Positions 20,001-30,200 of a DNA stretch of 64,000 bases are shown piece after piece. Location of the stretch: the NCBI RefSeq assembly GCF_010499255.1, contig NZ_JAAGRN010000002.1, forward strand, positions 1-64,000. Reading direction: 5' to 3'. The translations under genes were made by a program, and so were the position numbers. The notes under the pieces were generated by a model. The model did not search any database. It was not told where the DNA came from and saw only the letters and a program-made list of their open reading frames with translations. The stretch's first letter is position 1; every line of letters begins with the position of its first letter. The stretch comes from Sheuella amnicola. GTDB taxonomy: Bacteria > Pseudomonadota > Gammaproteobacteria > Burkholderiales > Burkholderiaceae_B.

Positions 20001-20690
20001 GGACCTTGGGAGGCGGCAGGAATGGCGCATAAACTCAGTCATGCCCATACGAAACGCCTCCTGGAAATGGGTATTGTGTCACTCACAACCGAAAGCGCGC
20101 TCTCTGCTTTCAATCAGGTCGGCAGCTCTACCCCGGCGCAAATTGTGATTGCAGAAATGAACTGGCATCAATTCTTGAGCCATTTTCCGAAAGCTCAACA
20201 TGAGCCGTTCTATGACTTGATCAGATCCGAGGGATATCAATCTGAAATCAAGGCAACCACTAAAGTCGATTCTAAAAAAACCGACTGGCGTGAAAGATTA
20301 AGTAAATTCGAAACGTCCCAGCGTAGCCATCAATTAATCAAACTGCTGGAATCGTCCATCAACAAGGTCATTGGAGCCGACGAAAATGATGTGATCGGCT
20401 TGAGAAAACCGCTGTTCGATCTGGGACTGGACTCTCTCACTGCTGTAGAACTTAAAAATCGATTGGAATCAAATCTTTCTTGCAAACTCAACAGCACACT
20501 GCTATTTGATTACCCAACGATTGAAGCTTTGAGTGAATACTTGAAAAATTTGATGCCTGATCTTTTCAAGCCTGTTGATCAGCCGATTGAAGAAACGGTC
20601 GCCGACACCCTGGATTCGATCAATGATGAACTCGATGATATGTCCCAGGATGATTTAGAAATGCTCCTCGCTTCCAAGCTAAAAAGATAA
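14076..20690 (+). CDS. Type I modular PKS, module 1 (KS-AT-DH-ER-KR-ACP)
   Basis: This cytosolic assembly-line protein of 2204 residues performs the first visible extension. An N-terminal coiled-coil docking helix (about 15-45) precedes KS (about 46-470; Cys220, His355, His393 in place). AT (about 575-880) has Ser664 in GHSVGE and the HAFH malonyl signature at 764-767. DH (about 930-1210) keeps catalytic His967 and Asp1148, but the usual Pro of HxxxGxxxxP is Ala and the Q/H after the Asp motif is Cys. A structural KR half, ER (1447-1761), KR (about 1800-2000, Tyr1949, with an LHD version of the B-type LDD motif) and ACP (Ser2120) follow. An acidic C-terminal docking segment ends the protein. 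No loading domain precedes the KS, so the starter must come from elsewhere. The start codon lacks a strong ribosome-binding site. Confidence 0.95.
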   Translation: MIKNSENRPELPLQSDEESKLKHALRKAAESIKELIAENEELKRKSSIAIIGMACRFPGGASTPDKFWNVLSQGIDAVIQAPASRWNAEDFLDKDTKKPGKMYTAQGGFLQEDIEAFDAQFFGITPNEARSMDPQHRLLLEVSLEAFENAYQVPEKLKFSKTGVYIGISGDDYALNHRHSDHPEKIDAYSITGSTFSTAAGRLSYIFGLQGPCMALDTACSSSLVAIHQAIRSLQTKESDLALAGAVNLILHPAMHIGFSKLQAISPDGRCKTFDASANGYVRSEGCAMVVLKRLEDAERDGDRILGVIKGSAINQDGKTNGLAAPNGNAQKAVIQEALATANLSANSVDYVETHGTGTILGDPIEVEALSATYGKHRDKHLLLGSVKTNIGHLEPVAGMAGLIKILLSLQHEQIPKNLHFNVPNPHIPWDAYPIKVINEPVTWKKGKQLRSAGLSSFGFSGTNAHLLISEYVKPQENSAKAIDQYEMLNISAQDPNGLRELALSYINLLKSENTSLRDLCYSASVGRHHWTYRLSIVCKNKEELTNGLQSFIDGETNPNVFSGQTSGNEPNIAFLFTGQGSQYWSMGANLYASEPVFRQAFDHCDEIFKTLKQVSIKKIIFEDESETIHDTGITQPALFSIAYALTQLWASWGIKPNAVMGHSVGEYAAACAAGIFSPEDGLRLITKRASLMQSLPAGGGMAAVFCSSDTIKPFLDKYRGKVELAAINSPKQVLASGDKETVLKLTQDLANENISSHILNVSHAFHSYLMDSILSEFKEEAGRLNYTKPHTPIILNLSGRQADESNVTSDYWMHHIRKPVMFAEGMQAIEKKSIDVFVEIGPDPILLGLARQNIARDCVWLASLKKAVPDQAQMYRSLAGLYILGAEIDWKNVFQSKQGKWTSLPNYPFQRKKHWQSIPRNKGSIKTQTGNTISPFGLSLSQSPLLDWDIVSCNLNKESIPILDDHHVVGKTIFAAASYISLIIESAKFFQNQPEVQYASVGINHLLFELPLVITNSATQTLQLALEKQNPDSRKFKIISLDGTGDSSYLTHLSGLISFHSDNQIIQSTYSLPEFEKKWSELSHSLSRSQIYDRLANSQILLGHTHQWLQEARLEKNTAFGKLFVPLGITSESMAHDGFVLHPGLLDSCFCLFSTLINEEGRKTYVPFSIESFRLIKRVNGTDFFAIARLRDEETSSNKKIGDIEIFDFEGNLIGQCLGIEGREVSRESIEKLLHSKSTDCLYGLRWQTIDPPKDSLASPQNIIFFTNGQDFDQHFHDLLIKNGHHVKTISKALAFTEKNNAFGIDATSKEQFSLLAELFAKQAFRIDSVVYGWGLEESNTLQDSVKGSTEPLIYLLQSFFNPSGTSKPAKLVLLTSGDQSVNLSEPAAPFIPAQSILSGLGKTIPLEYPEIECLTIDIDSSVETQENCLSIIKYVENTSNAPSRLTIPASGSLGDLAWQVCERAEPLAGEVEIEVHATGLNFKDVLLALHRVPSLDKGLGVECSGRVVKLGPGVTEFTLGQRVLAMVPGSLSRFICAPVQTTVSLPDSLDDRAAATIPITFLTAAYSLESLANIRPGERVLIHAATGGVGQAAIQIAQQAGAIVYATASQGKWSILKDLGVKHIFDSRTTDFEKAINSITNDEGVDVVLNSLRGEFTDASLRLLKPGGRFLEIGITDLRTPEQVAQWANQIEYFPIDLMVLYREQRSVLQALLKKLLQRFAAGELKPLPYQTYPAQSVESAFRTMQQAKHIGKVVIDMHRQTLVEQRQDHRIVLRNGKNWGQRIYPLASRSDKPFEIHPNGHYLIVGGLGGLGLLMTKNLIDRGARHLTLCGRSAPSVEIISQIEQLRTSDISITVSQLDILDGPSTQNWIETANQKAPVKGILFLAGQLHDGLLENVNWPNFEKALSAKTKGLSNVDKSSRHLNLDFFIAFSSLTSVTGSPGQANYVAANSFVDQLMMQRASQRLPGISINWGPWEAAGMAHKLSHAHTKRLLEMGIVSLTTESALSAFNQVGSSTPAQIVIAEMNWHQFLSHFPKAQHEPFYDLIRSEGYQSEIKATTKVDSKKTDWRERLSKFETSQRSHQLIKLLESSINKVIGADENDVIGLRKPLFDLGLDSLTAVELKNRLESNLSCKLNSTLLFDYPTIEALSEYLKNLMPDLFKPVDQPIEETVADTLDSINDELDDMSQDDLEMLLASKLKR
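18414..19358 (+). repeat. ER-domain direct repeat, copy 1
   Basis: The enoyl-reductase segment of module 1 has exactly the same length (945 bp) as that of module 2 at 25134-26078. The two align without gaps. A hand count gives about 53 differences in 315 residues, far fewer than in the flanking DH or KR regions. This suggests domain duplication or gene conversion inside the cluster. Confidence 0.85.
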
Positions 20691-20705
20691 CGATTGCAAA
20701 TCCAC

Positions 20706-23700
20706 ATGACTCAAGGTAACTCATCCAATCAACAAAGCTCTCGTGATCTGATCAAGGGTGCACTCGTTCGGATTAACGAACTGGAATCAGAACTTGAAAC
20801 CCTCGAGTCGCAAAAAAATGAGCCGATCGCCATTGTGGGAATGGGCTGCAGACTCCCTGGTTCTGTTGTTGATTCAGAGTCTCTATGGAACTTACTGATC
20901 CAAGGTACGAGCGGCATTAGTGAAGTACCTGCCGATCGATGGGATATCAATGCACTTTATGATGCGGATATCGATGCTCCCGGAAAAATGAATACGCGTT
21001 ATGGTGGGTTTGTTAAAAACGTTGCCGATTTTGATCCGGAATTTTTTGGAATATCCCCTCGCGAAGCCGCATCCATGGATCCCCAGCAGCGCCTCTTATT
21101 GGAGGTAACCTGGGAGGCGCTTGAAAACGCCAATATTGATCCGCGCAATCTTTATGGCACGTCTGCCGGTGTATTTATCGGAATCATTGCTTATGATTAC
21201 GGACAAAGATTACTTGGCATTAACGGTTTGGAAAAAATTGATGCATATTCCGGAACCGGATCGTCGCTAGGCGTTGCCGCAGGTCGAATCTCATACACGC
21301 TAGGTCTAACAGGACCCAGCCTAAGTCTCGATACCGCTTGTTCTTCCTCTTTAGTTTCCATCCATCTTGCATGTGAAAGCCTGAGGCGACGCGAATGTAA
21401 CCTTGCGATGGCAGGCGGCGTCAATCTAATGCTCGAACCGGGACTGAGCGTCAATTTTTCTAAGGCCCATATGCTGTCTTCCGACGGCAAATGTAAAACG
21501 TTTGATGCGTCGGCTAATGGCTACGTTAGAGGCGAAGGATGCGGAATAGTCGTTCTAAAAAGACTCGGCGATGCTATCAAGAATAATGACCCGATTCTTG
21601 CATTGATACGCGGATCAGCAGTCAATCAAGATGGTGCAAGCGGCGGACTCACCGTACCAAGCGGTCCATCCCAATCATCCGTCATCAGACAGGCGTTGAA
21701 AAATGCCAAAATCACTCCCAATGATGTCGGCTATATAGAGGCACACGGAACTGGAACATCACTTGGAGACCCGATTGAGTTAGGCTCAATGGCTGATGTA
21801 TTCAGTCATGGAAGAGACATGACGGATCCGCTTTGGATCGGTTCCATAAAAACAAATATTGGCCATCTTGAGGCGGCAGCTGGCATCGCGGGGATCATGA
21901 AACTGATTCTTGCATTAAGAAACGAAAAAATTCCGGCTCATCTAAACTGCGAGACTCCCACTGCGCGATTTGCCTGGAGCGAGAATCCGATACGCGTCGC
22001 CCAGACAACAAAGTCATGGCCTCGCTCAGACAAGCCACGAATTGCCGGCATCAGTAGCTTTGGCTTTAGTGGCACAAACGCACATATTTTGCTCGAAGAA
22101 GCGCCAGTTTCTAACTCGTTGGACAATACAGGCCATCAATCGGATTCAGGAAATACTCAAATCCTGAATTTCAGCGCACAATCGCAACAAGCTCTGATCA
22201 CTTTGGCAAAGTCGTATTCATCATTGCTCAAAGCGAATCAAAATCTGGATCTATATCAGTTATGTGCAAACGCATCCCAGAGTCGTGCACACCTTAAATA
22301 TCGTTTATCGGTCTTGGGCAGTACACCTGGCGAAATTACAGAAAATCTAGATCAATTCACGCTTGGTGAATCTGGTCCGAACATCGTTCAATCTTCAGTC
22401 AATGAAGCTTCGATGAGCGATATCGCCTTTCTTTTTACAGGGCAAGGATCGCAATATCCCGGCATGGGAAAGCTGTTGTATGAAACTGAAGATGAATTTA
22501 AAAAATGGATCGATGCGTGTGCTTCCATATTGGAACTACATTGCGATATTTCATTAACTGATCTGCTCTTCGAGTCTGATGCGAGTATTCTCAATCAAAG
22601 CATCTACACACAACCCGCACTGTTTTGTCTGGAGTATTCACTTGCAAAACTCTGGCATTCATTCAACGTGCAGCCACATGTCTTGGTCGGTCACAGCCTG
22701 GGGGAATATGTAGCCGCGTGTATAGCTGGTGTTTTCACGCTTGAAGATGCCATAGGCATGGTCGCCACTCGGGCCAAACTTATGCACGCCTTGCCGAAAG
22801 ATGGATCCATGGTTGCAGTCTCGATGCCATATGAAAAACTTTCGGTACTTTTACAACCCCATACTAAAGAGGTTGCAATAGCGGCGATCAATGGCAAAGA
22901 GCGTTGCGTGATTTCCGGCAAAAAAGATGCTATCGAATTGATTCTCAAGGAACTTCAATCCGAAAATATTGCCGTCAGCACTCTACCCGTATCCCACGCA
23001 TTTCATTCGCCGTTGATGCAGCCGATGATTGCAGCGTTTGGTGAATACTTAAACAACATCACATTTAACACGCCGCGCATACCGATCATCAGCAACTTGA
23101 CGGGTCAATATGCGGACGATTCCATCTGCACAAAGGAATATTGGCTGAATCACATACTTGAACCGGTTCAATTTTCCCGGTCGGTAAACTTGTTGAAAGA
23201 TAAAAAGATTGGGGCCTGCATTGAGATCGGTCCAAGTCCCGTACTCTGCTCTTTGGCAAGAGAGGCTCTGTCAGATACCCTGCTTTTGCCAAGCTTAAAA
23301 CAGAATCAGTCCGATACGTGGCAAATACTACAGTCCCTTGGCAAGCTTCATACGCATCACTATCCAATTGACTGGCAGCAAATATACCCACGGTCAAAAG
23401 TTCATCATTTGGCATTGCCAAATTATCCGTTTCAGCGCGATCGTTACTGGATTGAGCGCAAATCGTCAAACTATAAGAGCGTGCAGCACAGCAGTCGAAA
23501 TCACCCTCTATTGGGCTCTGTTCTTCGCGTCCCAGGGCTGCCAGGGAATCAAAAAAGATATAGCCAATGTCTGGATCCTGATCTGACATATTTGTCGGAG
23601 CATCAAGTCTTTGGGCGTCCTATCCTACCGGCCACGGCTTATATTGAGCTAGCGATTGCCGCCATAATCAAACAGGATGGGCATTACCCCATCGAGATTA

Positions 23701-26700
23701 CGAACTTTGAGCTGACTCAACCCATAGCGATTACGAATGATATGGAAAACCATATTCAAATCGTGATAAATCAAGATTCTGGAAAATCGGAATTCAATAT
23801 CTACAGCTGCACTCAATCAGCCGGAGAAGAGTCTGTCGACTGGACAAACAATGCTCACGGTCACATCACTCAACACGCTCTAATTACGCCAGAAACATTA
23901 AATATTGCACAACTGCGTTCAAAATTAAATGAACCTGTACCTGTTCATGAATTCTATGAACAATGCGAACTTATCGGTATTAAATATGGTCCTTCATACC
24001 GACTCGTTCGGAACTTATGGAGATTAAATAATCAAGCTCTCGCCGAAATCGATTTATCGTGCGGACCGATCGTAGCTAATCTCGATCAGTATCATGTTTA
24101 TCCATGTCAGCTTGATGCATGTTTTCAGATTTTATTTTCAGTTTTACCTTATCAAGAGAAAGATGAAATCTGGCTACCAATTGGCCTTGAAAAACTGACA
24201 CTGTTCAAAAGCTTTCATTCAAAAGTATTTTGTTTTGTAGAGTTAAAAGGTAATGCTGACGATGCCATTCAGACAGCAGACGTGCAGGTTTTAAATGATA
24301 CGGGTGAATTACTTTGCTCAATTGAAGGCTTAACAGCCAGAAAGACGTCGCTTTCAGCATGGCGTAAGGGCTCGATTGAACGCAAACAGATTGATTCATT
24401 ACTTTATGACATTGAATGGCAAGCCAGTCCTTTGCCTGAAGAAATCCAAAATTCACAAGCAGTTCACTCGGCTAAGTCGTGGATCATTTTTGCCGATGAA
24501 GCCGGTCTAAGTCCTTATTTTCAAAACCTATGTGATGAAGCTCATATTGATTACCGGATTATTAAAAGAGGCAATCAATTTTCCAGCTCGGATGGGAATA
24601 CATATACGATTAATCCGTTTAGTTCCGACAATTTTTTAGCACTTTTCAATCAATTATCCGAAATCGAGATTGATCGATGCTTATATTTTTGGACGCTCGA
24701 TTTGCCAATTGGGTTAAATGCCGAGACCGCAGCGACTGAGCAAATGGAGCTGTCATGGAAATCACCTCTCTTTCTTGTTCAAGCGTTAAAAAAGCACAGA
24801 CTTTCTAGTGAGTTTTCTCTAGATTTCATTACTCTAAGTTCTCTTCCTGTTACACAACAATCAAGTCTCAATTTACTAACAGCGCCGGTCATCGGTTTTG
24901 CTAAAAGCGTTCAGGCCGAAATGCCGGAATGGAAATGTCGTGTCATCGATCTGGAAGCCGAATCTCTCGAAGCTAACTACAAAGTAAACGCGGCTTTGAT
25001 ATTGTCCGAATGCTTGCAATCAAAAGAACGTTCTTTCGAAGACCAAGTTGCCTATCGAAATTTGCAGAGGTATGTATCGCGGCTGAAGAGATGTGCACCG
25101 CTAAAACCACTGCCGCAAGCGCCTGCCTATCATCTCACGATTCCTGCTTCTGGCAGCCTGGAGGATCTCGCATGGATACCATGCGAACGAGCAGAGCCTC
25201 AAGCCGGCGAGGTAGAAATCGAAGTTCACACTGCGGGGATGAACTTTAAGGATGTTCTCCTTGCCCTTCACCGCGTGCCTGCTATTGACAATGGGCTTGG
25301 TGTTGAATGCGCGGGTCGTGTTGTCAAATTGGGGCCCGGCGTCACCGAATTCACCATGGGTCAGCGTGTACTGGCTATGGTGCCCGGCTGTTTAAGTCGC
25401 TTTATATGCGCCCCCGCGCAAACCACAGTTGCATTACCTGACTCGCTTGAAGATCACGCAGCAGCGACCATTCCGATTACATTCCTTACTGCTGCCTATT
25501 CACTCGAAAATCTGGCCAAAATACGTCCGGGCGAGCGCGTTCTGATACATGCAGCAACTGGTGGAGTCGGTCAGGCGGCCATTCAGATTGCCCGGGCAGC
25601 AGGTGCGATCGTTTATGCAACCGCTAGTCGTGGAAAATGGCAAATCCTGAAAGATCTTGGCGTTCAATACATTTTCGACTCCCGAACAACCGAGTTTGAA
25701 CAATCGATTAGAGAACTTACCAACAATGAAGGAGTTGATGTTGTTCTCAATAGCTTGCGTGGTGAGTTTACAGATGCAAGTCTGAGACTACTTAAATCAG
25801 GCGGCAGATTTCTAGAAATCGGCATCACGGATTTGCGTTCATCCGAAGAAATTGCGCGATGGTCCACTCAGATTGAATACTTCCCAATTGATCTGATGGT
25901 CATTTACCGTGAAAACCGCGAGATATTACAGACTTTATTACAAAAATTACTCCAGAGGTTTGCCGCTGGAGAGTTCAAGCCATTACCTTATCAGTCCTAT
26001 CCTGCAAGCACGATAGAAAACGCATTCAGAACGATGCAACAAGCCAAACATGTCGGTAAAGTTGTCATCGACATGCATCAAGACAAATTAATTGATGATG
26101 GCGAAAATTCGCAATATATGATTCTTGGCGGTCTTGGCGACTTGGGCTTAAAGCTCACGGATTGGCTCATTGAAAACAATGCAAAAAATATTGTTTTGAT
26201 CGGAAGAAATGCGCCCTCAATTGAAAAGCATAATCATTTAAATGCTCTGCAAGAATCAGGCATCAATATTGAAATTATCCAAGCCGACATGACATCTTCA
26301 TCCGATGTCGAACATGCCTTCGAGAAACTACACAGATTCGGCAAGACTCTTAAAGGGATCTTCCACTGCGCCGCGGTATTGGATGATGGAACAATCGAAT
26401 CTCAAAGCGAGGAGCAGTTCCGGCAAGTATTAAGCGCAAAAATTGATAGTGCCTGGCTCATACACGAGAAAACACAGAATATACCGCTGGATTTTCTTAT
26501 GCTTTATTCCTCAGCCACTTCCATTCTGGGCGCACCCGGCCAGGCTAACTATGTAGCTGCTAACGCATTTTTTGATGCCTTAGCTCATTATCGTCATGCG
26601 ATGAACCAAGCAACTTATTCGATTAACTGGGGAGCATGGGCTGAAGTTGGTATGGCGCATCGCATGTCTTCACAAGCTAATTTAGCCAAACAAGGCATTC

Positions 26701-27290
26701 GGGCGATTTCTCCCGAGCTTGCACTGGCCTCGATGGCGACATCTGTTCAATACCAAAAACCTCAGATCGGTATTTTTGACATTGATTGGCCTACTTATCT
26801 GAAAAATAAGAATCAGAGTGCATTCTTGACGGATTTTCAAGATGAGCGCCAGGGTTCGGATCACCAAGTTCGAATCTCTTCATTCTTGGATGATTTTTCC
26901 AAGTCTTCCGACAAGGAAAGAGAGGAGCTAATTCATCATTACGTTGAGCGTAATGTTGTCGCCGTTTTGAACTTATCAAAGTCGAAGAAAATTGACCGTA
27001 CCCAAGGCTTTTTAGACATGGGAATGGATTCACTCACAGCAGTTGAGCTTAGAAATCGACTCACCCAAGAACTGATGGCTACGCTACCGGCAACCCTCAT
27101 TTTTGACTATCCGAATATAAATAAATTATCAAAGTACATATTGCAGATTTTGAGTGATCGATATCCTCTCTCTGAGATGAGTTCGACAGTCGACACAGAT
27201 TTGAAACATCAACTGGTGGATCAATTGAGCGAACAGGAAGCAGCTGAAGAACTCTTGAAAACACTAAAAGATATGGGGTTCTCGACATGA
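20706..27290 (+). CDS. Type I modular PKS, module 2 (KS-AT-DH-ER-KR-ACP)
   Basis: This fully reducing malonyl module has about 2194 residues. An N-terminal docking coil (two leucine-rich helices) precedes KS (Cys212, His347, His387). AT has Ser664 in GHSLGE and the HAFH malonyl motif. DH has an intact HxxxGxxxxP (His966) and LDACFQ (Asp1137). A structural KR half, ER (about 1477-1791, almost a copy of the module 1 ER), KR with a B-type LDD motif, and ACP (Ser2109, GMDSL) follow. The C-terminal docking helix overlaps the next gene. I prefer the ATG at 20706 to the TTG at 20694; it lies 15 nt behind the module 1 stop. The stop codon sits in an ATGA overlap with module 3, implying translational coupling. 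Expected action: add two carbons and reduce the beta-carbon to CH2. Confidence 0.95.
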   Translation: MTQGNSSNQQSSRDLIKGALVRINELESELETLESQKNEPIAIVGMGCRLPGSVVDSESLWNLLIQGTSGISEVPADRWDINALYDADIDAPGKMNTRYGGFVKNVADFDPEFFGISPREAASMDPQQRLLLEVTWEALENANIDPRNLYGTSAGVFIGIIAYDYGQRLLGINGLEKIDAYSGTGSSLGVAAGRISYTLGLTGPSLSLDTACSSSLVSIHLACESLRRRECNLAMAGGVNLMLEPGLSVNFSKAHMLSSDGKCKTFDASANGYVRGEGCGIVVLKRLGDAIKNNDPILALIRGSAVNQDGASGGLTVPSGPSQSSVIRQALKNAKITPNDVGYIEAHGTGTSLGDPIELGSMADVFSHGRDMTDPLWIGSIKTNIGHLEAAAGIAGIMKLILALRNEKIPAHLNCETPTARFAWSENPIRVAQTTKSWPRSDKPRIAGISSFGFSGTNAHILLEEAPVSNSLDNTGHQSDSGNTQILNFSAQSQQALITLAKSYSSLLKANQNLDLYQLCANASQSRAHLKYRLSVLGSTPGEITENLDQFTLGESGPNIVQSSVNEASMSDIAFLFTGQGSQYPGMGKLLYETEDEFKKWIDACASILELHCDISLTDLLFESDASILNQSIYTQPALFCLEYSLAKLWHSFNVQPHVLVGHSLGEYVAACIAGVFTLEDAIGMVATRAKLMHALPKDGSMVAVSMPYEKLSVLLQPHTKEVAIAAINGKERCVISGKKDAIELILKELQSENIAVSTLPVSHAFHSPLMQPMIAAFGEYLNNITFNTPRIPIISNLTGQYADDSICTKEYWLNHILEPVQFSRSVNLLKDKKIGACIEIGPSPVLCSLAREALSDTLLLPSLKQNQSDTWQILQSLGKLHTHHYPIDWQQIYPRSKVHHLALPNYPFQRDRYWIERKSSNYKSVQHSSRNHPLLGSVLRVPGLPGNQKRYSQCLDPDLTYLSEHQVFGRPILPATAYIELAIAAIIKQDGHYPIEITNFELTQPIAITNDMENHIQIVINQDSGKSEFNIYSCTQSAGEESVDWTNNAHGHITQHALITPETLNIAQLRSKLNEPVPVHEFYEQCELIGIKYGPSYRLVRNLWRLNNQALAEIDLSCGPIVANLDQYHVYPCQLDACFQILFSVLPYQEKDEIWLPIGLEKLTLFKSFHSKVFCFVELKGNADDAIQTADVQVLNDTGELLCSIEGLTARKTSLSAWRKGSIERKQIDSLLYDIEWQASPLPEEIQNSQAVHSAKSWIIFADEAGLSPYFQNLCDEAHIDYRIIKRGNQFSSSDGNTYTINPFSSDNFLALFNQLSEIEIDRCLYFWTLDLPIGLNAETAATEQMELSWKSPLFLVQALKKHRLSSEFSLDFITLSSLPVTQQSSLNLLTAPVIGFAKSVQAEMPEWKCRVIDLEAESLEANYKVNAALILSECLQSKERSFEDQVAYRNLQRYVSRLKRCAPLKPLPQAPAYHLTIPASGSLEDLAWIPCERAEPQAGEVEIEVHTAGMNFKDVLLALHRVPAIDNGLGVECAGRVVKLGPGVTEFTMGQRVLAMVPGCLSRFICAPAQTTVALPDSLEDHAAATIPITFLTAAYSLENLAKIRPGERVLIHAATGGVGQAAIQIARAAGAIVYATASRGKWQILKDLGVQYIFDSRTTEFEQSIRELTNNEGVDVVLNSLRGEFTDASLRLLKSGGRFLEIGITDLRSSEEIARWSTQIEYFPIDLMVIYRENREILQTLLQKLLQRFAAGEFKPLPYQSYPASTIENAFRTMQQAKHVGKVVIDMHQDKLIDDGENSQYMILGGLGDLGLKLTDWLIENNAKNIVLIGRNAPSIEKHNHLNALQESGINIEIIQADMTSSSDVEHAFEKLHRFGKTLKGIFHCAAVLDDGTIESQSEEQFRQVLSAKIDSAWLIHEKTQNIPLDFLMLYSSATSILGAPGQANYVAANAFFDALAHYRHAMNQATYSINWGAWAEVGMAHRMSSQANLAKQGIRAISPELALASMATSVQYQKPQIGIFDIDWPTYLKNKNQSAFLTDFQDERQGSDHQVRISSFLDDFSKSSDKEREELIHHYVERNVVAVLNLSKSKKIDRTQGFLDMGMDSLTAVELRNRLTQELMATLPATLIFDYPNINKLSKYILQILSDRYPLSEMSSTVDTDLKHQLVDQLSEQEAAEELLKTLKDMGFST
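25134..26078 (+). repeat. ER-domain direct repeat, copy 2
   Basis: This is the second copy of the 945-bp enoyl-reductase segment described at 18414-19358, in module 2. The shared core includes the nucleotide-binding stretch HAATGGVGQAA and the segment NSLRGEFTDASLRLLK, identical in both. Confidence 0.85.
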
Positions 27291-30200
27291 CAGAAAACAA
27301 TCTATCTGCAGTAAAACAAGCTTTGCTTGCATTACAAGCAGCGCAGAAAAAAATCGATTCATTAGAGAAACAAAAATCCGAACCAATCGCCATTATCGGC
27401 ATGGCCTGTCGATTTCCAGGGAATATTCATTCGCCCGATGACTTTTGGAATCTACTGGTATCAGGCAAAGAAACCATTGCTGAAATTCCTGACAGTCGCT
27501 GGAATAGTCAGGACTATTACAGTTCGAATTACGATGAAGCCGGAAAAATTATCACCAGGCAAGGCTCTTTCTTTACCAATGTTCAGGAGTCAGATCCGGC
27601 CTTTTTTGATATTTCTCCAAAGGAAGCAAAAAGCATGGATCCCCAGCAGCATATGTTGCTGGAAGTATGTTGGGAGTCGCTTGAGCACGCAAATATTGTT
27701 CCGCAATCACTATCCGGAAGCAAAACCGGAGTATTCATAGGAATTTGCAATCAGGATTACAGCCATTTATCCATGGCCAGGGATAAGAAATCGATTGATT
27801 CCTATATGACAACCGGCATGGCGCATAGTGTTGCATCCGGTCGCTTATCCTACACATTAGGATTAGAAGGACCCTGCATCGCAATCGATACAGCCTGCTC
27901 ATCCTCTCTGGTCGCGGTCCATCTAGCTTGCCAAAGCCTGAGAAATCAAGAGTGTGACCTTGCGATTACAGGCGGGGTCAATCTCACGCTTAGTCCTGAA
28001 ACGAGCATAGACTTTTCACGCAACCGAATGCTGTCGCCCGATGGTAAATGTAAAGCTTTCTCCGCCGAAGCCAACGGCTTCGGGCGAGGAGAGGGCTGCG
28101 GTTTGATTGTGCTTAAGCGGCTGTCGGATGTCGATGTAGCGCGTGATCAAGTTTTAGCCATTGTTAGAGGCAGTGCAGTGAACCAGGATGGTGCGAGCAG
28201 TGGATTGACGGCTCCTAATGGCCCATCCCAACAACGTGTCATCAAAGATGCATTAAAAAATGCGCAATTACAGCCCGATCAAATCGATTATGTCGAGGCG
28301 CATGGCACTGGCACGAATCTTGGGGATCCGATTGAAATTGGCGCATTAGCTGAAGTATTTTCAAGAGGACGGTCCGTAGAACGTCCGCTTTATATTGGGT
28401 CTGTAAAGACAAATGTAGGCCATATGGAAGGCGCTGCCGGAATCAGCGGCCTGATGAAAGTTGTACTTGCACTCCAGCATAAAGTCTTACCTGCCCATCT
28501 CAACTGCCATAACCAGAATCCACAAATACCGTGGGATCAATTACCATTTGAAATTACCCATCAAAAAAAGGAATGGGGCGTTGTCAATAGGTCTCGTATT
28601 GCTGGGGTCAGTTCCTTCGGATTCAGCGGCACAAACAGCCATGTCATCCTGGAAGAAGCCCCTTCAGAAATCCACACACCTGAAGCACCCATAACCGGAC
28701 TAAATCAAAAGTATCATTTGCTGAATATCAGTGCTCGTTCGCCTCAAGCCCTGAAGACTCAAGTCAAGCAATTCATCGAACGTATTGAACAACTCCCTGA
28801 GGACAATCTGCCGACCTTTTGTCTGGCAGCCAATGTAAATAGAACGCATTTTGAAAATAGACTATCTATTATCGCCAAGTCAAAGAATGAATTGCTTGAG
28901 AAGTTAAAGGCCTGCTTAAATAATCAAACGCCAAATCTAGTATTCGACAATAAGGTCAGCCTGAATACGCAAGCACCAAAAGTTGCATGGTTATTCACAG
29001 GACAAGGTTCTCAATATCCAGGGATGGGAAAAGAATTTTTTGATCTTGAGCCTGTATTCAAAGATTCGTTATTGAAGTGCTCGACAATCTTGGATCCGAT
29101 CATTAAACGCTCACTGGTTGATTTAATTTTCGGAGATCATCCCGATGAGCTCAATCAAACGTTATATACCCAACCAGCCCTCTTCGCCCTAGAGTATTCA
29201 TTGGCTCAACTATGGTTGTCCTGGGGAATCAAGCCGGATGTTGTTGCAGGCCATAGCGTAGGAGAATACGTAGCAGCTTGCATAGCCGGAGTCTTTTCGG
29301 TTGAGGATGGTTTAAAGCTTATTGCGGAACGCGCCCGTTTAATGCACCAGCTTAAAGAAGCTGGTGCAATGGTGGCAATATTTGCATCTGAAACTAAAGT
29401 AAGCGATCTTATTAAGGAACAATCTTCTCACGAAGTGCTTGATATCGCGGGCATCAACACATCGAATGAAACAGTGGTTTCCGGAAAACTTGATTCAATC
29501 AAAAAACTGATTGCCACACTCGAAACTAACAAGATCAACTACCGTGAACTAACTGTTTCGCATGCCTTTCACTCGGCTCTCATGGAACCCATGCTCGATG
29601 AGTTCATGGGTTTTGCTCAAAAAATAAAATTTAACCCACTGAGCATTCCGCTACTTTCGAACCTAAGCGGCGATTTTGCAGGCGAAGAGATACACACCCC
29701 CGAGTATTGGCGCAATCATATTCGTCAAGCTGTTCAATTTACAAAAATAACCGAACAGCTCGTGGCTGGTGATTTTGATCTAATCATGGAAATGGGACCT
29801 CAACCGATTCTACTGGGCATGATCGGTCAAAATGAACACTTACATCAGATTGGACTATTACCCAGTTTAAGAAAAAATAAAGCTGCAGGAGAAACCACAG
29901 TTGAAACTTTGGCAAGGCTTCACCTTGCAGGCGTACCAATTGATTGGAAACATGTCTATCCGTCAATGAGCGCAAAATCAATTGCTTTACCAACCTACCC
30001 TTTTCAAAGACAACGCTACTGGATCAACGCTCGTACAACCACAGAATCAGAAGACAATACGAATTCCTTCGCAATGCTTGATTTGATTAAAGAAGGTGAT
30101 CTTCAAAAGATCAGCTCCCATCTTAAAAGCAAAATCCAGTTCGAAGAAAAGGAAAATGATTTAATCAAAAGAATTTGTCAGGCGCTGGTAGATGAGTACC

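Noticed and set aside
20694-20708. TTG at 20694 as the start of PKS module 2
   Set aside because: No ribosome-binding site favours it and an in-frame ATG at 20706 gives a normal docking-helix N-terminus like the sister modules.
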